Part shown: positions 43,302-53,344 of the stretch, in pieces | Numbering within the stretch: the stretch's first letter is position 1 | How the letters are laid out: every line of letters begins with the position of its first letter | Assembly: GCF_003002955.1 (NCBI RefSeq) | Contig: NZ_PVTJ01000012.1 | Location: 1-64,000, forward strand | Origin: Glycomyces artemisiae | GTDB lineage: Bacteria; Actinomycetota; Actinomycetes; Mycobacteriales; Micromonosporaceae | Direction: 5' to 3' | Length of the DNA: 64,000 nt | The notes under the pieces: model-generated | Seen by the model: the letters and a program-made list of their open reading frames with translations, nothing else | Database searches by the model: none | Told to the model about the DNA's origin: nothing | Program-made: the position numbers and the translations under genes

Positions 43302-46023
43302 TCATTCCTCGGTCCCCTTGTCAAGGGCCGCTTCGAGGATCAGGCCCGTCCGGGTAAGGTTCTCGCGGCGGAACCGGCCGGTGCAGGCGTCGAGCCAGCC
43401 GCCGACGGCCATGATCTCCTGGTGCAGCTGGGTCGAGCCGCCGCCGGTGACGGTGTACTTGGCGTAGGCGGCGACGAACATGTCCTCCAGGTCGTCGGGG
43501 CCGACGACGGCCGTCACGCGGTGGAGGTCGACCCGGTCGGAGTCGGCCGCGGCGCGCAGCAGGCGCGACGACATGTCGACCAGCGGGTGCGACAGGTGCG
43601 CCGAGACCACGTCGTCGCGGCCTTGGGCCACAAGCGGGTCGAAGGTCACCGGGCGCTGGTGCGGCTCCTGTCCTTCGGGGGTGAACGGCGCTACGAGGTT
43701 CTTCGTGGCGCGCACCCATTCGCCGGTCATCACCGGGACGTCGAACTCGGTGGCGGGGTTGCCGTAGGCGGTCAGGCGCGGTTTGAGCGGCATCTGGTGG
43801 GCCAGGTCGAGCGCCGTGTCCACCACCCGCCGGATGCGCTCGGGGTGGAGGTGGAGTTCGTCGACGCTGTTCTCGTACTGCTCGCCGAGCCGTTCGACCT
43901 GTTCCGAGACGTTCGCGGCGGCCTTGACCTCGCCGGCTTTCTTGCCTCGCGCTGTCGCCTGCTGGGCCAGGGTCTCCACGTCGCCGACTGTGGTGCCTCC
44001 GGCGAGGCGCCGTTGGAGTCCTTCGGCCAGCACCGGGTTGACCGAGCCGAGGTCGGTCTGCATCTGGCTGACCTTCGCCGCGACGCGGGCCAGGAACTCG
44101 ATCTCGCCGAGGAACGCGGAGTCGCCCGCGGTCGGGGCGGGCACGAAGTTGTAGACCTCGGGACTGTGGCGCTGGCCGTAGCGGTCGATGCGCCCGGCGC
44201 GCTGTTCGAGCTTGTTGGGGTTGAAGGGGATGTCGTAGTTGACGAGCCGGTGGCAGTGGTTCTGGAGGTCGATGCCCTCCCCGGCGGCGTCGGTGGCGAG
44301 GAGGACCCGCACGGGGTGGTCGGCGGGGTCGGCCTGGAACGCGAGCCGGATCTGCTCGCGTTCGTCGATGTCCATGCCGCCGTGGAGCAGTGCGACGCGG
44401 TCGCGGCCGAAGCCGCGGGAGTCGAGGAGGTCCTGCAACCAGTGGAGGGTGTCGCGGTACTCGGTGAAGACCACGACCCGCTCGTTGGTCCAGTCGTCAC
44501 CGGCCTTGCAGACCTCGCCGAGGCAGTCGAGGAGGCGGGTGGCCTTGGTGTCGGGCGCGGACAGGTGCTTCCTCGCCCAGTCGTTGATACGGGACAGGAG
44601 CTCGCGCTCGGTCGGGTCCAGGCGCTCCTGGTGGGAGGCCGATCGCCGCAGGTGCTCGTCCTCGAAGTCGTAGAGCTCGTCGTCGTCGAGGGTCGCCTCC
44701 TCGTCCCACACCTCGTCGTAGAACTCCGGGACCTCGTCGCTGGCGACGGCCGGGGCGGCGGGCAGGGCGCCGGCGTAAGTCTCGTAAGTGTTGGCGAAGG
44801 CCTGCGGGCTCGACAGGAGCCGCTTCTTGAGCAGCAGGGTCACCAGGTCGGCGGCGGCCCGGCCGCGGCGGCTCTTGACGCGGCGGGATCGGCGGGCCTG
44901 GGTGAACTCGCTGAACCAGCGGTGCACGTCGATCTCGCCCTCGGCGTATTCGAGCCGCAGGTCCCGGACCTTGCGTTCCGGAAACTCCGGCTTGCCGTCG
45001 GACCCGGTGATCGTGGATTTGAGGCGGCGGATCACGACCTCGTCCTGCGCCTCCTGTGACGGCGCGACGCCGCGGGCGAAGCGGGCCGGGTCGAGGATCT
45101 CCAGGAGCGCGGTGAACGACTCCGGGTAGCCGTTGTGCGGGGTGGCCGAGAGGAACAGGCGGTGCGTGAAGTGCTTCGCGAGCTCCCGCATGGTCTTGGT
45201 CTGCTGCGAGTCGACGGCGTAGCGCTGCTTCGGAGCCGAGGGGGCGATGTGGTGGGCCTCGTCGAGGATGAGCAGGTCGAAGTACGGGCGCGTGTCCTCC
45301 CCCGCGCCGCGCAGCAGCTCGCCGAAGAGCAGGCGCTCGGCCTTGGGGCCGCGCAGCCACGGGAGGCTGACGATCGTGTTGCGGTAGACCTCGAAGGGGT
45401 TGGCGCCGTTGCCCCGTTCGCCGGAGATTGGTGTAGGTCTGGGCGTTGACGATGGTGAACTCGAGGCCGAAGAGTTTTCGCATCTCGTCGTGCCACTTGG
45501 TGGTGAGCCCGGCCGGGCAGACGATCACGACGCGCTTGGCGCGGTTGCGCAGGATCAGCTCGCTGGCGACCAGGCCAGCTTCGACGGTCTTTCCCAAGCC
45601 GACGTCGTCGGCGAGGAGCTGGTTCACGCGCGGGGCCGACAGGGACCGCCACACCGGTTCGAGCTAGTAGAGCTTGATGTCCGCTCCGGACCGGAACGGC
45701 GCCTGGAGGTTGCGGGTGTCGGCGCTGGTGAGGGCCGACCATCGCATGGCGTCGAGGAAGGCGGCGAGCTGCGCGGGCTTGTCGAACCCGTCGCGGGTCA
45801 CCTCGGGCAGGCCGGAGGACGGCAGCACGCGGCGTCCCGGTTCGAGTTCCCACACGAGCCGCAGTTGCTCGCCGAAGGCGTCGTCGGCGAGGCTGTTCAC
45901 TTCGACGATCGTGTCCGCGCCGGAAGCGATCACGTCGGCGACCATCCACCTGGACCCACGCACCTCGACCCGGTCCCCGACCGCCGGCACTCCTTCACGC
46001 TCCGCGGACTGCTGTGCGGGCAT
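43302..46023 (-). pseudogene. drmD: DISARM DrmD-like SNF2 helicase, broken by amber codon and frameshift
   Basis: From ATG 46023 (GGGAGG seven bases upstream) the frame encodes the DrmD N-terminus (VGDRVEVRGSRWMVADV then LQAPFRSGADIKLY) and then hits TAG at 45664-45666 exactly where relatives have Gln (LYQLEP). The same frame continues with motif I LLADDVGLGKT and runs to about 45420, where a net shift is needed to reach ANPFEVYRNTIVSLPW. The remaining 2.1 kb is intact: LILDEAHH (II), LSATPHNG (III), VVFTEYRDTL, ATDAAGEGIDLQ (V) and EQRAGRIDRYGQ (VI). Full length would be about 907 residues. No other DISARM genes (drmMI, drmA, drmB, drmC) are present. Confidence 0.85.
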
Positions 46024-46251
46024 AGAACGGCCTCCCGGTGTCGACGTCTCTGAGCAACTGTCAACCCTGCTCAACGCCCTACGAGACTACCAGCGCCCCA
46101 CTCATATCGGAGTCCGGCAATGCGATGGGGGCAGCAGACCGACCGGAGGCTTCGAACCGAGCCTTCGACCTATGCGAGTGACGCTGACTCATTCATCGCC
46201 TGAAATACACATATAGTGCAAATTTTCAGATCTCGCGTGAGGAGTTCCGCT

Positions 46252-47385
46252 ATGGCCTTTCAAGAGTTCTTGCGACTGCTGGTCGGCTGGTTGGTCGGAG
46301 GATCGGCGATGTTCGGCATCCCGTTCATGCTCGTCCTAGTCGTCGACAGCGGCGCCCGCCGATTGATGAGGCTTGCGCATCCCTTGCTAGCAGCAATTCT
46401 CAGCTTCTTCGGAACCGGACTCGCTGCCGCCGTCGTCTACGGCTGGGCGGCGTGGCCGATCCAGGTGAATCGAGGGCACTTCGGGTCACCCGTGCTTGTT
46501 GCGATCTCGGCTCTGTATTTCTCTTCGCTCGTGATACTCAGCGTCAGTTCGTCGAGATGGAACTTCGAAGGACCTCAGAGGAAGCGGTATCTTCCCGGGC
46601 TTCACGATCGTATCGAGATCAGTTCGGAGGACGACCGGCGCGAGGAACGGAAGCGCGAGTACGAGCTCGGGCGCTACTGGTTCACGAGATGGGCTGCGGT
46701 GGCAACGGGATACGTCCTCGGGGCAGAGTTTTTCTATCTGACGTTCGCCTACGGGCGTTTCAGCAACACAGAGCTTGAAGCGTTCGGATTCGGCATCGCG
46801 CTCGGAGCCTTCACCGCCGCGTTCGTATGCTTGCGCTGCTGCCGCCGGGGGTATGCACGATCCAGAGCATTGAAGCTCGCATTGCAGGAGCTTCAACGCC
46901 CGAGCGACGAACCTCTCCGAAAGGCCTACTCGCGGCGCGATGAGCTGCCGGTCCTCCTCGGCCGCGAGGCCCGTCGTCTCATCCGAACACTCCGATTCTC
47001 AGGTGGTAGCGGCAACCGTGCAGATGTGTTCGTCTTCCTCGGGGCCGCCCGATTCCTCGGGGACTACTCGAAATCATCAAGGAGTCTCGACGCCGATCTG
47101 CCCGAAGACGTCAGATCGGTCCTGGAAGACCTGACCGTGGCCCTGTCGAACCCGTCGAAAGCAGCGGCAACGATCGCGCTCGGAAGCAAGGTAGGCGCAT
47201 TCGGCGCCGACTGCCGGCCCGATCCCGACCTCGAGAAGATGAGGCCGGAGGGCCTCGAAGGTCGGATCCAACGCATCCAACCGACCGTACGCGGTCTGAT
47301 TCCCATCGTCGTCCTTGCATTGCTTCTCCTCGCGACCCTCTTCGCAATACTCGGAATCACCGCCGTCGACTGGCCCCTGCATTAG
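46252..47385 (+). CDS. Six-span membrane protein, function unknown
   Basis: The 377-residue protein (ATG 46252, GAGGAG seven bases upstream) has three N-terminal spans, a charged loop (RIEISSEDDRREERKREYE), two more spans (WAAVATGYVLGAEFFYLTFAYG and FGIALGAFTAAFVCLRCC), a large soluble region and a final C-terminal span (LIPIVVLALLLLATLFAILG). No family recognised. TATAGT at 46212-46217 is a likely -10. It is the only plus-strand gene in the defence island and converges on the winged-helix-like gene; membrane proteins in such places are often effectors or immunity components, but that is only context. Confidence 0.7.
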   Translation: MAFQEFLRLLVGWLVGGSAMFGIPFMLVLVVDSGARRLMRLAHPLLAAILSFFGTGLAAAVVYGWAAWPIQVNRGHFGSPVLVAISALYFSSLVILSVSSSRWNFEGPQRKRYLPGLHDRIEISSEDDRREERKREYELGRYWFTRWAAVATGYVLGAEFFYLTFAYGRFSNTELEAFGFGIALGAFTAAFVCLRCCRRGYARSRALKLALQELQRPSDEPLRKAYSRRDELPVLLGREARRLIRTLRFSGGSGNRADVFVFLGAARFLGDYSKSSRSLDADLPEDVRSVLEDLTVALSNPSKAAATIALGSKVGAFGADCRPDPDLEKMRPEGLEGRIQRIQPTVRGLIPIVVLALLLLATLFAILGITAVDWPLH

Positions 47386-47437
47386 GGTCGCCGATCGTCG
47401 GCTTCCGGTCCCGTCCGAACGTGTTTCAGGTCAGGCC

Positions 47438-48673
47438 TCACCGCAGTTCGCGGAGTTGCTCGGCGAGATGGTGGTGGCCGGCCTCGGCGGCGAGGTCGGC
47501 CAGGCGGCCGAGATCGATCGGGTCGAGTTCGAGCTGCTGGCGGAACAGGGTGAGGCGGGCTTCGGCCTGGTCGGGCTTGGGTGAGCGGGCGGAGGCGAGG
47601 TAGACGGCGGCACGGTCCAGGAGCGCCCTGGTTCGAGCGTGCGGCGAGCCGCACCACAGCTGCAGGATCATCTCGCGGGTCACCTCGTACTGGCCGATCT
47701 TCCTGGTCGCCGGCCGGTCCTTGCCTCCGAACGTCCTCTCCGGCAGCTCCACCCGCCACACGCCCCGGACCCTCTTGACCGGGGTCCGCGAGCTGAAACC
47801 TTGGCGGTCGAGCCATTCGGCGATCCGTTCGCGGTCGAGTCCGCCGACTCCCTGTGACTCCATCTGCTCGAGCCGCGCGGCCAGGAACGCGTGGCTTGTG
47901 CAAGCCTCGGAGAGTTCGGGATCGTGTTTGGCCCCGACTTGCGAGTAGACCAGGCAATGAGGCCGTCCGCCGCCCCGCGGTTCGGCGCGGATCACGAACG
48001 CCGGCAGGTACACCTGCCGATCGGCACCGAGCGCCACGAGGTCCTCCACGCCGCCGGGAAGGTTGAACCGATCGCGGTCGGGCCGCCGGGCGAGGGCTTG
48101 GAGCGCATTCGCGTGCAGGCCGTCCACGGGCCCCACCGGCTGGAACCGGACACCTTTGTCGGGCCTGGTGAAGCGGTGGAGTTCATGCGACTCCACGATC
48201 GAAACGCTCTTGGTGTCGTAGTACTCGCGGGTCAAGGGCTGTGACGTCAGCGCCTCGAAATAGAGCACCCTGCGATCGCCTTTCTTGCGCTCGAAGCGCT
48301 CTCCTTCCTGGATCGAACGTCGGCCGAGATCGGTCAGCCGATAGCGCTCGCGGTGCTCGACCAGGTGGTCGATACGGACGAGGAACCGCAGCGCCCGATC
48401 GACGAGGATGTCGTCGAGGGAGTAGAAATCGGCCAGCGCGGCAGCCGTGTCGAGTCCGGCCGTGGCGATCGCCTCCTCCAGGAAGCGGTCGATGAGGTCG
48501 TAGGGTCGGCCCAGGGTCACCGTGGCCTGGATCTCGACTCGCCACAGCGGCAGCAAGCAGGCGAAGATCCTGGTGGGCGTCAGGCCCAGTTCGTGGCGGG
48601 CGTGTTCGATGGCCCTCCCGCGCCGATAGGTGAACGCCGACTCACCGCCTGCCACGTGCGCCGCCTTCTCCAC
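47438..48673 (-). CDS. Winged-helix-like protein, third gene of the kinase/helicase operon
   Basis: The 411-residue protein begins with a helical region (ARHELGLTPTRIFACLLPLW), followed by a winged-helix-like stretch (LDDILVDRALRFLVRIDHLVEHRERYRLTDLGRRSIQEG), a mixed middle domain and a helical C-terminus rich in Leu and Arg (RLTLFRQQLELDPIDLGRL). No catalytic motif recognised. The GTG start at 48673 has AAGGA five bases upstream and lies 32 bases inside the helicase gene, so the two are tightly coupled. DNA binding is the most likely role. Confidence 0.75.
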   Translation of the reverse strand: MEKAAHVAGGESAFTYRRGRAIEHARHELGLTPTRIFACLLPLWRVEIQATVTLGRPYDLIDRFLEEAIATAGLDTAAALADFYSLDDILVDRALRFLVRIDHLVEHRERYRLTDLGRRSIQEGERFERKKGDRRVLYFEALTSQPLTREYYDTKSVSIVESHELHRFTRPDKGVRFQPVGPVDGLHANALQALARRPDRDRFNLPGGVEDLVALGADRQVYLPAFVIRAEPRGGGRPHCLVYSQVGAKHDPELSEACTSHAFLAARLEQMESQGVGGLDRERIAEWLDRQGFSSRTPVKRVRGVWRVELPERTFGGKDRPATRKIGQYEVTREMILQLWCGSPHARTRALLDRAAVYLASARSPKPDQAEARLTLFRQQLELDPIDLGRLADLAAEAGHHHLAEQLRELR

Positions 48674-51635
48674 GGAGGTCCTTAAGGAGCGCTTCGATCT
48701 CCTTGTAGGGCCGGATGTCGCCCCTGCTGTTGAGATGCAACTGCATGTCCTCCATGAGGTCGCGGAATCCCTGGTCGGTGCTGCGGGACAGGGTGGAAAG
48801 GTCGCCGGTGATGATCAGCTGCGAGCGGGCACGGGTGAAAGCCACGTTCACGCGCCGCAGTTCACGCAGGAATCCGACGCGGCCGGCCTTGTTGCTCCGG
48901 GTGAACCCGTAGAGGACGACCTCGCGCTCGCCGCCCTGGAAGGCGTCGACGGTGCCGGTGTCGCGTTCGATGGCCTCGGGGTCGGAGATGAGTCTGCGCA
49001 GTTTGGCTCTGATCAGTTGCAGTTGGGCGCGGTAGGGAACGATGACGCACCAGTCCCCCGGTTGATCGTGGTAGTACGCCGCGAGTCCGGCGAGCATCTC
49101 GGCCTCGGCGTCGTTGGCGCTGCCGCTCGCGGCCCACCGCTCGCGCACCTTCCCGGGCTGCTCGAAGCGCCGGTGCGGCGGCAGTCCGGAGGTGTCGATG
49201 AGGGTCATCGGAGTCTGCATGAGCGGGTCGCGATGGGGCCGTGCGTGTTCGGTCTGGAGCCGAGATTGGTAGAAGCTGCGGGAGATGAAGTCGGCGAGCA
49301 CCTCGGGCATCCGGCGCTGTCGGATCAGCGAGACCTGGTTGCTCGGTGGCAGTGCGCCGGTGAGGATCTCCAAGGCGCTCTTGGAGAGCAGTGTTCGGAT
49401 CTGCGGGTTGCGGAGACCGGCGCCCCAGGCGTCGACCTCGGTGTCGAGGAACGGCGGGAGCTGCTGGTGGTCGCCGACGAGCACGCCTCGACGGGCGCGG
49501 GTGAGCGGAACGAGGACGTCAGTGACGCCGATCTGACCGGCTTCGTCGATCACGGCGAGGTCGAATTCGACTCCTGACAGCTCCGGGCGGGAGGCCGACC
49601 CGGTGCAGGTGGCGGCGATGATGTCGGCGTAGCGGATGAGTTCGCCGTTCAGCTGGTCCTTGGCGGAGTCGACGGCCGCGTGCCACCTGGTGAGCAAGTC
49701 TCTGCGGCCACGCAGCAGCGGGAATTCACGTTGCAGCCGTTCGCGTTGCGTGCCGGCCCAGGCGGCCGCCGCGCGCAGATCCGTGTCCTCGACCGCGGGC
49801 TGTTCAGGAGATCGAGGCGGGTGGTCGAGTGCGATGAGTCCGCGTAGGGCCGTGCGCAGTGCGTCAGCGGCTTTTCGCACCTCGTGCCAATCGCCCTGGC
49901 CCTCGCGTTCACACGCCGCGCGCCGCTGCCGTGCCTCGATCACTCCGGCATCGGTTGCGACCGCCTGGTCTCGCGCGGCCGCGGCCTCGGCGTGCAGCGT
50001 CTCGAGTTCGTGCAGCTCGATGTCGATACGGTCGCCTCGGTCCTCGGCGGAGGATTCCATACGCGCCAGCACGGCGACGACGAAGCGCAGCATCCACCCG
50101 ATGAACGGGTTGCCGGCTCTCGCTTCGACTCCGCTCTTCCATGTCGCAGTTCGCTTCTGGCGGGCGCGTACTCGTGCGAGGCGGCCCGATGCCGACGCGA
50201 TCTCTCGCTCGAACTCCTCGATCTGCGGTTGGAACGGGGCCGCCGCGGCGGCGGTGCGCACCGCGACCGCCTTGTCGGCGTTCGCCACCAAGCCTGCGGC
50301 CGCGCTGAGCCGGTCGGTGCGGGCGTTGAACTCCGACACCCATGCTTCGGCCGTGGCGAGGTGCCCATAGGGCTCCAGTTTCATCGCCGCTGCGACCCGC
50401 ACCCGTTCACGCAGTTCGGCTTCGCGGTTTTCAAGGAGGTACGCGCGGCCTTCGGGAGTGACCGCCTCCCGGTAGCCGACGCGGATCACCTCGACATCGT
50501 TCGGCAGCGTGGCCAGGACGTTGTCGACCGCCCGATTCGAATGCGACGCGATCAGCACCTTCTGGCCGAGGTCGTGGACGGCCGACCGGGCCGTCTGGCT
50601 GATGGTCCGAGTCTTCCCCGTGCCTGGAGGGCCGTGCACGAGCAGCAGGTCCTCCACGTTGAGCGCCTTCGCGAATGCGAGCCGCTGCTCGGCGTCGAGC
50701 GGTTCGTTCGGAGTGAACGAACGTCCCGGAATCGGCCTGACCCGGTGGTCGACGACGGTTCGGAGCAGATGCGGGTTCTCGGATCTGCCCGCTCGCAGGA
50801 GCTCCACCGATTCGCGCTGGGTCCTGAAGACCGTGGCGTTCGGGGTCTCCCGCAGCTCGCCGACCTGCGGAAGCGCATCCCAGTCGATCGGCACGTCGAA
50901 CTTCACTGTGACGGTGCCGCCGCTGACTCTAGTGACCTGCCCTTTGATGTCGGGCCGTTCGACGTGATGAACGTACTTGCCCTCGCCCAGCTCATGCTCG
51001 CCCGCCATGTCGAACCGGTACACCGAGTGAAGGCCGAAACGCTGCTCGCCGGTGGAGTGCTTCGCGCGGTACAGGGCCGCACTGGACTTCTCGGTCTGGT
51101 TCCGGCTGATCGTCTCAGTGGCGTCGATCATCTCGTCGAGCATGTCGAGGAACGCCGTCTGGTGCGAGGTCAGCGGTGCTGACCCGCGTGCAGCGGCTCG
51201 CTCGGCTTCCAACTGCTTCCAGGCGTCCGCGATCTCCCTTGAATACGCCACCGAACCGTAAGGGATCTGCGGCGGGCTGGGCACCGCCGTCCAACCGGGT
51301 GCCCGCAGTTTGAGGCAGCCTTCAGCGAGACGCTGGTGGTCGTCGTGTCTCAGGGACGCCACGAACGCGATCATGTAGGCGTCCCGATCCCGGGTAAGGA
51401 ACAAACGGATCTTGTAATCGGGGGTGTAGGCGAACCATCCCCAGTCCTGGCCCTGCTTCGGTGGGGGAACGGTCGCCGGGATCCCGCTACCGTTGTTGAG
51501 CTCGACGAGTTTCCGGAGGACCTGTCCGACATCGCCGGGCATTCGCGGGTCGTCGCGGGCGGCTGTGCGGAGTTTCCCGGGGAGGTTCTTGCCGGGGACC
51601 AGGACGATCGGGCGCGGGAGCATGAGCGTGCGCAA
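48642..51635 (-). CDS. Upf1-like SF1 helicase, second gene of the kinase/helicase operon
   Basis: The 997-residue protein has an N-terminal domain of about 320 residues without recognised family, then SF1B helicase motifs: GPPGTGKT (335-342), a coiled-coil insertion, VIDEAGQ, GDHQQLPPF, a RRMPEVLADFI segment, DAFQGGEREVVLYG and VNVAFTRARSQLII. It should translocate on single-stranded nucleic acid. No nuclease motif was seen. The TTG start at 51635 has AAGGAG five bases upstream, and that site overlaps the stop codon of the kinase-like gene (TAAGGAG). Confidence 0.88.
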   Translation of the reverse strand: MRTLMLPRPIVLVPGKNLPGKLRTAARDDPRMPGDVGQVLRKLVELNNGSGIPATVPPPKQGQDWGWFAYTPDYKIRLFLTRDRDAYMIAFVASLRHDDHQRLAEGCLKLRAPGWTAVPSPPQIPYGSVAYSREIADAWKQLEAERAAARGSAPLTSHQTAFLDMLDEMIDATETISRNQTEKSSAALYRAKHSTGEQRFGLHSVYRFDMAGEHELGEGKYVHHVERPDIKGQVTRVSGGTVTVKFDVPIDWDALPQVGELRETPNATVFRTQRESVELLRAGRSENPHLLRTVVDHRVRPIPGRSFTPNEPLDAEQRLAFAKALNVEDLLLVHGPPGTGKTRTISQTARSAVHDLGQKVLIASHSNRAVDNVLATLPNDVEVIRVGYREAVTPEGRAYLLENREAELRERVRVAAAMKLEPYGHLATAEAWVSEFNARTDRLSAAAGLVANADKAVAVRTAAAAAPFQPQIEEFEREIASASGRLARVRARQKRTATWKSGVEARAGNPFIGWMLRFVVAVLARMESSAEDRGDRIDIELHELETLHAEAAAARDQAVATDAGVIEARQRRAACEREGQGDWHEVRKAADALRTALRGLIALDHPPRSPEQPAVEDTDLRAAAAWAGTQRERLQREFPLLRGRRDLLTRWHAAVDSAKDQLNGELIRYADIIAATCTGSASRPELSGVEFDLAVIDEAGQIGVTDVLVPLTRARRGVLVGDHQQLPPFLDTEVDAWGAGLRNPQIRTLLSKSALEILTGALPPSNQVSLIRQRRMPEVLADFISRSFYQSRLQTEHARPHRDPLMQTPMTLIDTSGLPPHRRFEQPGKVRERWAASGSANDAEAEMLAGLAAYYHDQPGDWCVIVPYRAQLQLIRAKLRRLISDPEAIERDTGTVDAFQGGEREVVLYGFTRSNKAGRVGFLRELRRVNVAFTRARSQLIITGDLSTLSRSTDQGFRDLMEDMQLHLNSRGDIRPYKEIEALLKDLRGEGGARGRR

Positions 51636-51644
51636 GCGGTCTCC

Positions 51645-53192
51645 TTATACGAGTTCATCGGCGATTACGCGGAACGCATCGCCGAGGGCGGGAGCGGTGG
51701 GCCGGTCGGCGGGCCGGGCGGAGAGCGCGCTGTCGACCACGGCGGCGAGCTTCCCGGGTGCATCCGGAGCTTGCGCACGCAGTGGTGGTGCGGCGACGCC
51801 GGGCGGCGGGTGTCCCGCCGCGAGGTGGTAGGTGAGCGCAGCGAGCTGATAGACATCGGTGGACGGCCCCGGCGGTGCGTCACTTCGGCGCCGCTGTTCC
51901 GGTGCGGCATAGGGGCTCTGCGTCTCACCGTGGGCGGGTGCGTTCCCGGTCTTGCCGAGATCCCGCAGCGCCAGCTGCCGGGTCTCTGCCAGGAGTATGC
52001 CTTCCAGCGTGAGATCGCGATGGCTGAATTCGCGCTGGTGCAGCATTCCAAGCGCATCGCACAGACCGGCGAGACCGGCGAGAAGTTCGGCGAGCGCCCA
52101 TTCGCTCAATGGTCGCCCATCTCCTGGAGCGAGGCCGTCGAGTCCATCACAGGGGGCGGTGCCGCGCCGCTGCGTCGGCCATGCGAGCGCCGAAGTCATG
52201 CTGGTGCCGTCGGTCTCGAGCTGGACGGCTTTCGGAAACGCCCGCGCGACTCCGCGTTCGGAGCCGATTTCAGCCAGGAGTTCATGCTCACGTCGCAGCC
52301 CGCTCTCGGCCGCGCGAGCCATGAGCCCGGGCCGCAGACGTTTGAATTGCCGGAGCCAAACGAAGCGGACGCCTCGGTCCCGGGTCGGAGCAAGCCGTCG
52401 TGCGAGGGCGGTGCTGAGTCGGAGGGAGCTGTCCGGTGCGAGCCGCTCGGCGGTCTCGCGGTCGTAGAGCAGATAGCGCTCCTGGCCGATTCTGATCTCG
52501 GCCCCTGGGGTCCAGGTCTCGAGTGGTGGCGGTGGGGGGGCGATCTGCACGGGCGGAAACAGGTCGTCCGGTTCGACACCGAGGTTCCTGGTCGGAAGAG
52601 TCGGTGATGCCGGCAGCTGGGATCCGTGTGAATACCGCTTCTCGAACTCGTCGAAGCGGTCGATGAGATGCGTCTGCCCGGCTTCGAGGTCCGCCAGTGA
52701 TTCGAGGATGCCTCCAGTGCGTCCCTCCAGGGCGGCGAACTCGTCGCGGAGGTGGTCGTGCAGTTCGTCGGCGGTGCTGTCCAGGGCCGCTTCGAACCCG
52801 CCGACGCGCTCAATAAACTGCACGACCTCGGCAAACAGGCGTCCGGCCTCGGCGTCGCCGCGATCCAATCGCGTCGCGATCTCGGTCTGGATCGTCTGCT
52901 GGATGAGTTGAGGGAGATCGGTGTCGAGAGTCCCGGCGCGCTGCCCGCGGATGCGATCGGCGCTGCGTTGCAGCAGTGTCACGAGCTGGCCTCCGCCGAC
53001 ACCGCCGATGACCCCTGCGGCCGCGAGTGCGATCGGGGCCGAACCGGCGGCGGCGGCAATGACCGGCGCGAGGGCCGCGGCCCCGATGACGGCGACGAGG
53101 GTGTTCGAGGTTGCGGTTCGGAGCCGCGTCGACCTGGCCTTGACGGCGCGAACGATTTCAGCTCGGGATTCCTGGGGCGGAATCGAGTCCAT
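51645..53192 (-). CDS. Membrane-anchored protein-kinase-like protein, first gene of the operon
   Basis: The 515-residue protein starts with a short polar segment, then two Gly/Ala-rich hydrophobic stretches (residues 31-75) able to form a membrane hairpin, a long coiled coil (about 80-180), a Pro-rich linker and a C-terminal protein-kinase fold. The catalytic loop is HRDLTLEGILL (391-401): the Asp is kept, but Lys and the Mg-binding Asn are replaced; DFG reads DLG, while the APE motif (YAAPEQ) is intact. I find no clear glycine loop, so it may be a pseudokinase sensor. ATG 53192 is chosen (AAGGG upstream). Confidence 0.8.
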   Translation of the reverse strand: MDSIPPQESRAEIVRAVKARSTRLRTATSNTLVAVIGAAALAPVIAAAAGSAPIALAAAGVIGGVGGGQLVTLLQRSADRIRGQRAGTLDTDLPQLIQQTIQTEIATRLDRGDAEAGRLFAEVVQFIERVGGFEAALDSTADELHDHLRDEFAALEGRTGGILESLADLEAGQTHLIDRFDEFEKRYSHGSQLPASPTLPTRNLGVEPDDLFPPVQIAPPPPPLETWTPGAEIRIGQERYLLYDRETAERLAPDSSLRLSTALARRLAPTRDRGVRFVWLRQFKRLRPGLMARAAESGLRREHELLAEIGSERGVARAFPKAVQLETDGTSMTSALAWPTQRRGTAPCDGLDGLAPGDGRPLSEWALAELLAGLAGLCDALGMLHQREFSHRDLTLEGILLAETRQLALRDLGKTGNAPAHGETQSPYAAPEQRRRSDAPPGPSTDVYQLAALTYHLAAGHPPPGVAAPPLRAQAPDAPGKLAAVVDSALSARPADRPTAPALGDAFRVIADELV

Positions 53193-53344
53193 GTGCCGAC
53201 TGCCCTTCGAAGAGGGGGCGTGCAGTAGTGGGGATATTACCGACTTCCATCGAATCGGGCGTCCCCCGAACATGTCGCATACCGGACACGCATCCCAGAG
53301 CGCGGGCTTATGGCAGCGTTCGGATTCGGCGCAATGGGATCAGG

